Below are positions 47,198 through 59,753 of a DNA stretch of 64,000 nucleotides, piece by piece; position 1 is the stretch's first letter; each line of letters starts with the position of its first letter. Both the position numbers and the translations under genes were made by a program. Source of the stretch: Allium sativum (Eukaryota > Streptophyta > Magnoliopsida > Asparagales > Amaryllidaceae); assembly GCA_030737875.1 (NCBI GenBank), contig CM060915.1:900305177-900369176 (forward strand). Reading direction: 5' to 3'. A model generated the notes under the pieces. It made no database searches and was not told the DNA's origin. It worked only from the letters and a program-made list of their open reading frames with translations.

Positions 47198-47210
47198 CTC
47201 TGATACCAAG
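47198..47210 (-). other. Primer-binding site of element W
   Basis: TTGGTATCAGAGC follows the LTR end on the minus strand after one C. Perfect plant tRNA-Met type PBS. Confidence 0.9.
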
Positions 47211-49572
47211 TGTGATGACCCCAAACTTCCACGGAATGAAAGTAAGGAATAATCATTTGGAATACAACATAAATACAATAATACATATCACAGACACAAC
47301 ATATCATAGGAAATTCATAGAGTAACAACATCATAGCAGCGGAAATATAATGCCATCAACCACAGAAAATCCATAGTCACAGAATTCTACATTATTACAT
47401 CAAGTTTGCAGAAAAGAAATAAGTTTCAACTCCAACTTAAACAACGTGGAATAAACCAAGTTTAATGTCTGAAATAAAAAGAAAGAGAAAAATGCAAAAG
47501 CAGTGAAAGATAAGTGTCTTCAAGCTTCTAGTCATCACCTCTCCACAAGAAAATTCAAGAAAGATAGTAAGAAGCTCGAAAGAAAAGACTCCAAGCGTAG
47601 AATAAACCTGTTTACTTGGCTGCCCGCGTAGAAAGGAGGGCACCCGAGTTTGCAAAAAGGTGGAAACAAACAACGGGTCAGTCGTGGGACTGGTGTGAGA
47701 ATTCTAAACTACTTAATCACTATTAATAGGACAAATCCAAAGACCACGCCGCTAACGCGGAACGGGTTTACTCTAATGGATTGCCGTGCATAATAGTGCC
47801 AGAATAAATGATAAGTAAATCGTACAACAACGTTATGCTTTTTAGAAAAATGGAATCACCATAAGACCCTGGTCCCATCACACAATGCAACACAAACCAG
47901 AGGATAGGGTTTTACCTTATAGTGACTAAACATGCTAAATACGGCAAATACGAGTTTAATATTATTATTAGTATATATTAAAAACATTTCAAAGTAAATG
48001 TAGAAATCCTAGGAAGAATAGTATCCCATACTACTATGCCTCCATACTAGTAATACAATCAAATTCGTAGGGTCGTATTTGGATTTTGGTTTCCATCATG
48101 AGTCAAGGCTAGGGAGGAGCTCCTACCGATTCGAGACACTCTAGCTAATGTCCCAAGATCCCCCGTAGTGAACCCTTGGAAAGCTGCAGGGTCGGTCCAC
48201 CATACGAGTTGCGGATTAGTTATTCCTAAACACACGTTTCCCAGTCCTATAGGACCTATCATCCGAGGCGTCTCATTCCATCATCCACATAAGTAAAATG
48301 TTGGGTCGTGTTAAAACCCAATCACCACTTCTAGCTAGAAAGAAACGTGCTTCTCTCCCTGCGTTCCCTTCTCCCGTTTTATACTCCGCCGATGTGTAAG
48401 GCTCGCGAAGTCACACTGTACACAAATCTATGCCTAAACAGGCTATGCTTTGATCGTCCCATAAGGCCTGCTTTTCAACAAAACCTTGATTCTATGCATC
48501 TTAGCATGCCACATCATCACTCCATATCGTACTACCAACCCTTTGCCGAAATATATGAATGGGTGTTAAGCAAGAGAATAAATTCCCCGCCACCAAACGT
48601 CCATACATTCGACAAAAGATTAATAACAAGATATTTGATAGAGTATGATGTCAAACACACAATCCATTTAGTAGCTTATGCTCTGGGTCTGAGCGAAAGC
48701 CAAACCCGTGAAATCAACACGTACATCTGGGCAATGACCATGACCCTTGAATTGGGAGCAAGTCAAATCAGGGCCTCGATCGTTGTCCATTCGAGGGAAG
48801 ATTAACGGTCTTCATACGCCATCTTCATACTTCAATTAACGTCGTTTTGATTATTTAGAATCAGAGAACTCGGACTTTCCAAATAATCCTCGTATATATA
48901 TATATATATATATATATTAAAATCCTTCTTATACATTAATAATTATTTTTATTAACGATTCATTCCTATTTTAATTATTTAAAATAATTAAATTTTTATA
49001 TAACGACGCCTTAAGTCCATGGGCGACTATGGCGCTGCATTCAAACAATTTTCATTTTCACATTTCTCAGAATCTAACCGTTGGATCTTAACGTAATATA
49101 TATCGTTGGAAAGATTTTTCCAAGACGGTCCTAACGGTTTCAGCTTCAAGAAAATCCGACAGTCGGATCTTCTTGTATAGTCGTTTAAAAGTATGATTTC
49201 AAAACGCGAACTACCACGCCCTATTCGTTTAATTTTAATTATATATATAATCATTGAATCGTAATAATGTCGTTTGATTAAAACAACGCTCTGCACAATT
49301 ACCGATCCTTACTAAATTTTAATTCATTTGAAAATGAAGATAATATTACCGCATCCTAAATTCATTCTTTTCCTTACATTGAAAATGTAAATTCCATCCT
49401 TTTCATTTACATAAAAATGTAAATTCAATTCCTATTTTTTTTATTTACATGTAACACAAATGTAAATTTTGATACATTCAAAATCCTACTTTTTAAATTA
49501 CATATACAAATGTAGATTTCAACTCCAATGTACATTCTCAACTTACATATAAAAACGTAAGTTTAATTACAA

Positions 49573-49880
49573 TGCAAACTCTACTTTCTATTTGCATTGT
49601 AAAAATATGGTTTCTAATTTCATGCAAACTCCACTTTCTATTTACATTGTAAAAATATGGTTTTTAATTACAATGCAAACTCTACTTCTAATTTACATTG
49701 TAAAAATATAATTTTTAATTGCAATGCAAACACTACTTCTAATTCACATTGTAAAAATATGATTTTTAATTACAATGCAAACACTACTTCTAATTCACAT
49801 TGTAAAAATAAATTTTTTAATTTCAATGCAAATTCTACTTCCTATTTACATTGTAAAAAAAAATATGATTTTTAATTCTA
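49573..49880. repeat. 51-bp tandem array (W 5' LTR)
   Basis: TGCAAAC at 49573, 49623, 49674, 49725, 49776 and 49827. Confidence 0.9.
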
Positions 49881-50194
49881 ATGTTCATTCTCATTTTATG
49901 TTACATATATATAAAAAAAATGTAAATTCTATCATACAATGAAATTGCATCCTTTAATTACATAGAAAAATGTAGTTTTGTCCTACGGTATACTTTCCTA
50001 TAGACATTACATATAAAAATGTAATATTTAACACACAATGTAAATTGATGTTTTAATTACATATAAAAATGTAATTTTATCCTACGGTGTAATTCCCTAT
50101 ACAATTTACATATAAAAATGTAAATTTTAACATACGATGAAATTCACCTTATAATTATAAAGAAAAATGTGATTTTTAACGTACAACATTAATT

Positions 50195-50760
50195 CACTTT
50201 ATAATTTACATATAAAAATGTAAATTTTGACATACGATGAAATTCACTTGTTAATTACAAAGAAAAATGTAATTTTTAACATACGACATTAATTCACTTT
50301 ATAATTTACATATAAAAATGTAAATTTTGACATACGATGAAATTCACCTTTTAATTACAAAGAAAAATGTAAATTTTAACATACAATATAATTTCACTTT
50401 ATAATTCACATATAAAAATGTAAATTTTGACATACGATGAAATTCACCTGTTAATTACAAAGAAAAATGTAAATTTTAACATACAATATAATTTCACTTT
50501 ATAATTTACATATTAAATGTAAATTTTGACATACGATGAAATTCACCTTTTAATTACAAAGAAAAATGTAAATTTTAACATACAATATAATTTCACTTTA
50601 TAATTTACATATAAAAATGTAAATTTTGACATACGATGAAATTCACCTTTTAATTACAAAGAAAAATGTAAATTTTAACATACAATATAATTTCACTTTA
50701 TAATTTGCATATAAAAATGTAAATTTTGACATACGATGAAATTCACCTTTTAATTACAGT
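50195..50760. repeat. 100-bp dimeric array, six copies (W 5' LTR)
   Basis: CACTTTATAAT starts at 50195, 50295, 50395, 50495, 50594 and 50694. The first shortened interval comes from a deletion near 50513. Confidence 0.9.
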
Positions 50761-51757
50761 AATTTTTAACATAATGCAAAATCTACTTTAATTTAACATT
50801 ATAAAAATGTAAATTTTCCTACTTTAATTCACAATAAAAATAATGTAAATTGCATAACGATGTAAATTTCACGACGATGCGAATTTCCTACTTTAATTCA
50901 CGTTAAAATAATGTGAATTGCATAACGACGTATATGATGATAGATTTATATATGATTCATATCCACAAGGCATACTTCAACAAATTTAAACGAGGAAAAA
51001 TCTAATTTTTCCAACCGATCTATGTTTATAATTAATAGATCTATGAATAAAAATAATGGATCTACAATCATAGCATCACAACAATTTGAATCCATCCCAT
51101 GGTAACATTTCATCGCAAATTCAATTGTGTTTGACTTTTAGTTCCACATAACGCCATAATAATAATAATAATTAAATTAATTAAATTTAAATAAAAATAA
51201 ATTCTCACCTAGATTGGATTTGAGATGAAGGTTCGGGTTCAATCAGATCTCGTGTTCAAAGTCACGACATTTACAGATCTGAAAGATTTCAATTCGAAGA
51301 TCATATGAATAAATCAGAACTGACTTTTAACAACTGTCGCTGTAACGCTTAAAAGCATCGCAAAATCTGAAATATTCATACCATAAATTTCAGAAATGTT
51401 CAAAACTTTGAATTCGGATTTCGGGAGCTGTAGTCGATGGTTTTGCGAACGGTTTGCGGGAGATTGGAGAGCTACGAGAGGCGCATCCACACCGGGAAGA
51501 TAGGGGGTGCGGCGGCCTATGCAGGGGGCGGCGGCGGCTTAAAGGCTGCGGGTTGGGGCTCGAAATTCGAGAGCTACGGGGCGTGAAATCGAATGAAACT
51601 TGTCGAAGATTGGAGAGGAAGGGAAGAGCTACAAAAAGTTCAACTATGGCTAAGTCTAATTGTGAGTGGATTAATGGGAAAATGAAGAGGAAGTTTTAAA
51701 AATGGGGGCGGCTATGGGTTTCATGCGATCAAGAAGAAGAGGAAGAAGGTACGGCCG

Positions 51758-51765
51758 TATATATA
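51758..51765 (-). promoter_or_regulatory. TATA box of element W 5' LTR
   Basis: TATATATA in CTAGTATATATACGG on the minus strand. This copy would drive gag-pol. Confidence 0.6.
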
Positions 51766-52654
51766 CTAGTATTTTCCATGTATTTTCTATTTTATTTAAT
51801 TTATTTAATTCCGTAAAATAGGGTTTTTTCGTACGAACTCCAATTCGCGCTCAACGACTGCCGAACTATAGGTTTTGACGCCTTCTGAACACAATGTCGC
51901 TATTGCCTAAGTCCAATTCTGAAGTTAAAAGCATGTTTCTTTTATTTTCAAATTAATTCTTTTATTTTTAATTCGAACGTACTTTCTAATTTTACTGGGG
52001 TCACATACGAAGTCAGAAAAATCCAGAAAAATCATTTTTGGCTTTCTTATGACGATACGATCCTAACAAAATTTATTTCATCGAATTCTGAGACTATTTG
52101 AAAAATGCTTATTTTTCAGTCAATTAATTTTGACCGAAATTGACAAAACACAGTTTCTTTTGCCACGCTCACATACTAGCTTCAAAAATCATGAAATTTG
52201 AAACCTAGCAATAATTTTACATCTCGGATCCAACAAAAGTGGTTTCGTCGAATTCCGAGGTCGTATGCAAAATGTCGATTTTCAAGGGCGATATAATTTC
52301 TATAGCGACCTTTCTGAAAATTCATTTGGCCATAACTTTTGATTCCCGCTATGAAACTTCGATTTTTCAGATTCGTTAGAAAGATATTCATTAACAGATT
52401 TAAATATTTTCTGTTTCATCAAAATCTGGTTTATCCTGCATCCTGTGTAGTTGGTCAAAGTTCAAGTTTGACTTTTCAAACTACCGTCCTATTTCTAATT
52501 CTTTATGTAATTTATTTGAATATATTTGCATTAGCTTTTCTCAAAATAAATTTCCATTCATTTTTATTTGAAATAATTTATTTTAAATATTTAAACACCC
52601 CTAAAATCTCTAAAATGAAAATTTTTAATTGGCCCCGAATTCTGGGTTGTTACA

Positions 52655-52755
52655 TTCGGTCATCGTGAATTCAAATTTCATTATTTACCAAATTCAATTT
52701 TTATTTCAATTATAAATTACATAACCAATTTCATTAAGTATATTAATATTAATTC
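52655..52755 (-). mobile_element. Element H, part 2, starting with W's right target duplication (TTCGG, 52655-52659)
   Basis: AT-rich continuation of H across W, ending where the LTR of T begins. Confidence 0.5.
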
Positions 52756-53407
52756 TGTTAGATCCAAAATTGGGTCTAACACCCAAACTATTCTGATTTA
52801 CGAAGAATTATAACTACAATATGAAGAAAAAGCAGGAAAACATGCAAAATTTATAGTGGTTCGGCGTTAACGAGCTTACGTCCACTTTATATGTAGTTGA
52901 TTATATGTTGAATGCAAGTACAATCAAATGGTTTCATTCAATCTCGCTCTAATAATTTCAGGATAACTCTAAATAAAAACAATGGAGATATGATAATGGT
53001 GGAGTCAGAACTCTCAATTGCCAAAGATGCTTAAAAATGTCAAGTTCTGGGCTATTTATAGCTGATTTCTTCAGACGGATCGCGGTCATACGTGGCACAC
53101 ATCCCGAGGATCTAGTACTGGTTCATATCTTGATGAAGAATTGGTCAATATGACAGTTGTGGACAGGTGTCGTGAGATCCTGACTTATCGGATCGTGGAA
53201 GAGTTGGTCATAACCTTCATTTTCTGGCTACTGGAGCTCGGATCGGATCGAGCTAATGTTGGACGGATCGGATCGTGAGACATGGGGCGATCGCGATTGT
53301 GGTGAGGTAGGGCGATCCGATCGGGTCTTCGATGGCTAGAGGAGTGAAGTTCCACATTTTCTTCGTGTGTGTAGACCTTGGTGGCTTAGTCAGAAAGCTA
53401 GCCAACA
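52756..53407 (-). mobile_element. Element T 3' LTR (652 bp)
   Basis: Minus strand TGTTGGCTAGC...GGATCTAACA. TATAAATAG lies at about the middle. The terminal 26 bp (TGTTAGATCC...GGGTCTAACA) form an imperfect hairpin. Many GATCGGATCG words lie at 53080-53330. Confidence 0.6.
53054..53060 (-). promoter_or_regulatory. TATA box of element T LTR
   Basis: GCTATAAATAGC on the minus strand supports minus orientation of the LTR. Confidence 0.6.
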
Positions 53408-53420
53408 TTTTGCCCCCTCG
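53408..53420 (-). other. Polypurine tract of element T
   Basis: CGAGGGGGCAAAA on the minus strand, directly before TGTTGG. Confidence 0.6.
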
Positions 53421-54082
53421 AAGTATGTTTTATCGAAGATGGAACATGCTTCGAAACTGCAAAAACATCTTTTCATAGAGCGATGCGAATTAGCGGTCAT
53501 ATCCATCTGAAATGTCGTGCTGCTTCAGAGAGCCATGTCCTTCGATTAGTATAAATATCTGGTTAAGCCTTCAATCATTTCTTTGTTCCTTGGATTATTC
53601 TCCTCTCTAGAATTTTTGGAGACTTCATTGTAAAATTGTAAGGTAAACTTTAACTTCAGTTTGAGATTTCATCTTCGATAAAATGTACTTTGGGGGGAAA
53701 AAATTTAGCCTGCTTTGTGACCAGGCTACCCAAAGCAAAGATCATGTTGATATGGAATCTCTGGATAACATCACTCTCCGACATTGGAAGCATCGTCAGA
53801 AGACAAAAGGAAGTTTGGTCAAAATCACAACATCAGTATAAACTGGCCAGAAACCCCTATCAAATGACCTCAATTGGATATATTCACATCAAATACTTGT
53901 AGCCCTTTGAATTAGCTTCAGTTTGAGCTTTGGTTTGGCTCAATCGGACTTACGGTTTGAAAGTTATGCCCATTTCCGTGAACGGGTGTAAACTAGCATC
54001 AAAGACTAAGAACAAGACATCGGACTTTATACGTCACGAACCCAACCTGCAAACCATTTTGAATAACAACCATAATTCAATA

Positions 54083-54174
54083 GGGATCGCCCCTGTTCAC
54101 GAACTACAGTTCATTTGGGATCGCCCCTATTCACGAACTGCAGTTCAATAGGGATCGCCCCCTATTCACGAACC
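54083..54174. repeat. 34-bp tandem repeat, three copies (T)
   Basis: GGGATCGCCCC(C/T)...TTCACGAAC starts at 54083, 54117 and 54151. Confidence 0.85.
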
Positions 54175-55769
54175 AGTAAGACGCAGGCCCCCATATTCAC
54201 GATCCGCAGGGTAACGGCGACCCGAAGACAAGATTCAAAAGCAGCTTGCAGTGAAGAACCCGAGCAGACCAAAGCTAATGATGCCCCGATCTGGACTGAA
54301 AGGGGATGGCTTCGGGTGATTTATAATGGAGTGTTGTTCATTCGATTTCTCAGCAGACATATTTGAAAAGGACATGGAGACATGGCAGTTGAGGGTTGAT
54401 AGCTACTGCAAGCTGCTAAGTCCCCAAGATAAGGCCTTTTCATGGAAACGTTGATAAGTTGTTGTGGAGGAACAAACACGAAGGTATGTTGAAAACGACT
54501 CTTGGGATGTTAAGACTTTCACTGACTCCAGCAGTGAAATAGTTGAAGAAGTCTGAAATGATGCAGACGATTTTGGGCGATGCATTTTTGATGTAGTGGT
54601 GAAATTATGGAGCGTTGTAATTTAATGAGATGGTGGCTGCATTACTATCGGGATAGCTCATGTAGTGTCAGTCCACGGCACAGTATGGATCGTGCATGAA
54701 TCATTATGCACGAGCATGAAGACAGGAGTCCGTGAAATTATACACCATCCCGAGCACCTGTTTGTACCCTGTTCATTTTGGGATAATATAAACAGAGAAA
54801 ACGATACGTCATATTGAAGGCGGCATGTGTTGTTCCTAGCCTTTGTCAAATTATTGCACTGGCTGTTGTGATAGAATTTACTTTTTTGGTGTTGTAATTG
54901 GCAATTGGTTCAGAATTCCATGAAGCATCGACAACATTTGTTGTGCAGCTTTTATCCACACTATATAATATTTGCAATCACCAACATCTCATGAAACTTT
55001 TGGCATCATTTGTATCCATGGGTCGTTTATGCTACAAGAAGTAGGTCATTCCAACTAAAATAAAAAATGACACATGGCATAGTATAAATTAGCATGGGTC
55101 GTGACCACAATGATGTATGATGTGTGGGTAGATGAAAGACAGTTGAACTTCAATGGACCCTGGCATGGATCGCCCGCCGTGTTATAGGTGGATAGTGTAT
55201 AATGATGTATAATTCTCGTGAAGAAGAACCGCGACCCGAAGAGGTGCCAGCGATCCGAAGACTGTTGAACTGCGACCCACATAGCTGCAGCGAACCACCG
55301 CCTGCTCAGCTCGTGATGATATGTGCGATCCACGACCCAAAAAAGTAGAAACCAGATTCATGTGCTGAAGGAAGAAAGAACTAATGAAGTTACCGGCTCA
55401 TATAATACCTCCACGTGTTCACGAGAGGGAAAGATGACTAATTCTCATTCACGTGTTGTAAAACAGCAGTGGGATGAAAATGAGGTACATACATTCACGA
55501 GTGGGACCCTCAATGCATAGAAGGGTGAAAGTAAAATGGTAGCCTGGGTGGTCTAAGGAATCGCCATCAGAATATGATTCACGAGTGGTTAGGCTAACAT
55601 GCAAGGTGGATGCGCGATTCTAACGTTCTCGGGTGGTCCTTCATTCGTTGCTCGAAAATCAACAACAAACAAGGATCTCGACCCGACCTGAAAAAGTGAC
55701 AGTTTTTAGAAAAAAATACAATTTTCAGATCATTTCAGAAAAGGCTACATCTTCCATCTTCCAAAGGTC

Positions 55770-55870
55770 GATCACCGCCGGGATTGGGGGGCCCCAGACC
55801 CCCGCCGGCGCTGCGCCCGGACCCGCTGACGGCCTCGCCTTGGGCTCGGAGCACGGCTTGCCTTCGGCTC
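55770..55870. other. Short GC-rich island in T
   Basis: About 100 bp with GGGGGGCCCC and GCCGGCGCTGCGCCCGG, unlike the AT-rich surroundings. No gene is evident. Confidence 0.5.
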
Positions 55871-58800
55871 GAATTACGTTTTGCCATACAATTATCATCA
55901 ACGCTTATCAACCGAGATTCAGTAGATAGTCCGAAGATATTGACAATAAATTGGCAACAATTAGAATTCTTTCTAGAGCCATAAAACACCTATTTACCAA
56001 TGTTATTCAATGTGAGGAGCTATTGAAAAGACTCAGCATGCTGGCTATGACAATATATAATGATTGTCTCATAGCGGCTTCCCCTTCTAGAGTTCCGATG
56101 GTGTATTGGTCTCACCAGTGCAACTGATGTTTTCCACAAATGAGTAGTGATCACCTAGTCTACTTGACTTAAACCTGTTCGACTGGTGAAGTCCCAGATG
56201 GCACTAATATGGAGCGGTCCAGGCACTATTCCGAAGACTCGGATGATCGTAGCAATAATGATTCACAATGACAAGATGCTATAAATTGACTACGGATCCT
56301 ATCTTTACAAATCTACACTTCACTTGTATGGTGTGCTGAAAGACATATGTCCTTCGGTCTACTCCTGGGAGAACTTAGCTCACCTTTGCAATGCATGACT
56401 GTTATCCATTACATTATTGAAGATTGATTTCCATCATATACGAGTCACATCAACACACTTTGATGCCCAGATTCAGGAACCAGTTGAACCACCGTGAGCC
56501 ATGATTAGACATATGATCTTTGCTCGGATGATAGCAATTTGACTGCTCACCAACCACCATACGATCTCGGTTGAGAGATGAGAACTTGAGATCAATGCAA
56601 ATATGAACCAACCATTAGCTATCCACTTCATACAACAGTTGTGACAGAATATATGAACATTACTTGAAACCTCACCACCTATGCTATCATATTCAAGCTT
56701 ATCCGATCAAGGTCCAAACAGACCAGCTCCGACAGAATTCAGAGCTTACATAGCATCTTGGTGTCTACTGCTAAATATCCCGATCAAAGATGGAGTGGGA
56801 ATGGTCTATGGTGATCAATTTATTGCAGAAGCTGACTATTTGGCTGGATGGACTATGCTATGCAACAGAGATGGCGTGAAACCCAAAGATGCTTCCCCCC
56901 AGATGAAATGAAGTGTGAAGGAGGTGTCAATATTGCGAATAATGGGAGCATCGCAAAAGGAATTGCCAAACGACCTGCCCGAAGACATAGATCCCAGAGA
57001 GGATAGTGATTCGGGATGCAGAAGGGTGACATCTAATAACGCAACTGCACGTGTTCTGAATGGTGACGCCGACCTGACTAAGGTCTTCACATCGGATCTC
57101 ATTTAGACCTCTTCCGAATGAGAGAACTGATATGCTTTCTGCATGCGAGCCTGGATGTGTTTGCTTGGACCAGTGCTAATATTCGCGGGATTTTACACCA
57201 AATTATGAGTCATTTGTCGAGTATAAACCTGAAGTGTGCTCCTGTCAAGCAAATAAGACGTATGCAGTAAGTTCACTATCGCGGGATTTTATATGGAGTT
57301 GCCATTCGAAATGAAAGATGAAATCAAGCACCTGGAAGCTGTATACAGACGATGCATGAAATGATCGGCAATCCAACGCCGGAGTTTTGCAGATAACCCC
57401 CGAAGGACAACTCGAAAGAAATTCCAGTCGGAGAAACCACAACTCGCAGCTTACCTAGAATGGGCATAAGATTTATTGGATGGATTGGAATGTTACAACA
57501 TACCTCATATTCCATACACAGAAAATCTAAAGGCGAATCATCTGGTCGAATAAGAAAGTTCCGATAATCCAGAAAACATGGAGACGATCCCCATTGAGAC
57601 ACTACAAAATCCAACCATTGATCAGATGAAAGTTGATCTTGCGTTAGAGATCGAACCCGGACGAGAGTCGGGGACAACCCCATGATCGTTATGCATCCAG
57701 CAATAAGAAGCGAAAGGCGTTCCATCGTCCATTATGCATCAAGAATTCATTGCCCTGAATGATTTGTCGAAATTACTAGTCGGCTCCTCGCTAGATAGGA
57801 GATGTCCATGAATGAAACTTTTGATGAACAACATTTTGGTGTAAGAAAGTGAAGATTCACATTTCCACTCCCCTCATCGACTATCTGCTAAGTAACTCAT
57901 TCCCCGGACGCTGGGGGTAACTGGAGATTTGAGCATGAATCGCTCGAGATTAAATCATCCAATTCAAAACTGACACATCAGGAGTTTGCACGGCCGATTG
58001 CCTTATTCTTGCCTGAAGAGTAGCAAATTGAGTATTTAAAATGCTTACGCCCGAATGCTAATTGATCGTCTACACTCCAATTCTTGCCCCCAATATGGAA
58101 TCGAAGGCGTATCAGCAAATTTGTAAGATATGATTATCTCACTAGCAGCATTATCCTATTTCTTAGCACCAATGCGACGATGTGTTACCATTAGCGATAC
58201 ATTTATGACTTCCTGACACTCTATCCTTACCCTCAGCATAGGGGGCAAAGAGGCGATTCAAAAAGAGATGCGACCTCATCACTCGCTTATAGTACCTACC
58301 TAGCCGCCTTTGCCATCTCAAGCCCCCGATCAAGGTCTATTCATTTTTTTTGGGACTGCCGTCCCCATGATAGTTTGAAAAGATACCCCTCGTCAACTAA
58401 AGGACTTTGGCAGCCCTTTATTGGCAGAGATAGGGCGAAGCAAAATGGACCTGCAATGAATATGCAACGCCATTTTTCGCTCAGAATGATACTCATTCCT
58501 TTAATAGGATTATTCTCTAACCATGACTCTTATATTTGCATGCTTTATGAGTTATTGATGTAATTAACTCAGATGAATTAATATGTGGATGGCATAGGTA
58601 CCCCGAATTTTATGCCGATCAAATTTCTAACACCCGCATATGGAATTATGGAATAGAACTATAACGAGCTCGACCGAACTGCTCGTCTACAAAGCCATGC
58701 CCTCCATCTAAAGAAAGCTGCATAGCTCAAGATGGATTCGAGATGACCGTCCAATCCTTGGCTCACACATGGCAGACCATAAGACAATTGTACATAAATC

Positions 58801-59272
58801 ATTGAGTTGCTAAGTCGGAATCCTACTCCAGATAAACGCGGTGTGACCGTCTATATGGCTCGATCCTATTCTCGATGCCACCAGATTACATGAATTCAAA
58901 TAAAGGAGGCAGCATTGCCCCTTGACATGCATATTCCTCAGTAATGCAATTTTCTTTTACATGTTTCCTGATTCAATGACATGACTAACTCAAGCAATAT
59001 AAATGATGCAGGTACCCAAAGTTTGGTGCCAACCAATCCTCCCACAGATGGATCGGAGAAACCCAAAGCCTTGGCGAATATTTTCTGATAAACTCTAATC
59101 CTCGGAGCTTGGATATGAGTATAAATCTAGGAGGAGTGTGATGGGCACACCATGATTGAAGGCCACTCGATCCGTAATTCTATCTCTCAAGATTCGAGAG
59201 AGAGTATAAAGGACACGAAGATGACGTCCGCCAGGCGTGATGATGCACCATGATAAGAACCGCCTTGACAGC

Positions 59273-59600
59273 ACTCTAACCTTGGCGACTTCCAGGAGAG
59301 TATAAAAGAGTCTATGATTAAGCGCTGTGAAAGAGCTCTTACCCCACTGAAGGATCGAGGAGCGACATAACAGCTAAGCTCGAACTCTAACCTTGGCGAC
59401 AGGCAGGAGAGTATAAAAGCGTCTATTATTAAGCGCTGAGAAAGAGCTCTTACCCCGCTGAAGGATCGGGGAGCGACAGAACAGCTGAGTTCGTACTCTA
59501 ACCTTGGCAACCGCCAGGGGAGTATAAAAGCGTCTATGATTAAGCGCTGAGAAAGGTGCTGGAGACTCAGCGCCCCCATAACTCCCTCCCCGCTGAAGGA
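59273..59600. repeat. 111-bp tandem repeat, three copies (T)
   Basis: ACTCTAACCTTGGC recurs at 59273, 59384 and 59495. Each unit has GAGAGTATAAAAG, TTAAGCGCTG and CGCTGAAGGATCGGGG. The minus-strand frame 59187-59579 is this 37-codon repeat, not a clear gene. Confidence 0.9.
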
Positions 59601-59633
59601 TCGGGAGCAGAATTAAGACCGAGCTTGAACTTT

Positions 59634-59753
59634 AACCCGCTGAAGGATCGGGAGAGTATAAAGGCGCTAGAGACTTAGCGCCACTCAAACTCTAACCCGC
59701 TGAAGGATTGGGAGAGTATAAAGGCGCTAGAGACTTAGCGCCACAAGAACTCC
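59634..59753. repeat. 60-bp tandem repeat, two copies (T)
   Basis: AACCCGCTGAAGGAT starts at 59634 and 59694, with GGCGCTAGAGACTTAGCGCC hairpins. It looks like a shortened version of the 111-bp unit. Diverged copies run on to about 59880. Confidence 0.85.

Larger units (their letters stand above)
37121..52654 (-). mobile_element. Element W: Tekay-like Ty3/gypsy retrotransposon with ~5.45-kb LTRs
   Basis: LTRs 37121-42579 and 47211-52654 (TGTGATGACC...TTGTTACA on plus) enclose 4.6 kb with PBS, gag-pol and PPT on the minus strand. Perfect TTCGG target duplications flank it. LTRs make up about 70 percent of the element. The gag-pol has several stops and frameshifts, so this copy cannot act on its own. 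Confidence 0.95.
47211..52654 (-). mobile_element. Element W 5' LTR (5444 bp)
   Basis: Copy of 37121-42579 with small differences. 51-bp array at 49573-49880, 100-bp array at 50195-50760, TATA at 51758-51765 and donor-like site at 51208. The array copy number is the same as in the 3' LTR. Confidence 0.95.

Noticed and set aside
55735..55989. Overlapping frames on both strands over the GC-rich island
   Set aside because: High GC lowers stop density; frames are open by composition only.
59187..59579. Minus-strand 130-codon repetitive frame
   Set aside because: Produced by the 111-bp tandem repeat (37 codons). No independent evidence of a protein.
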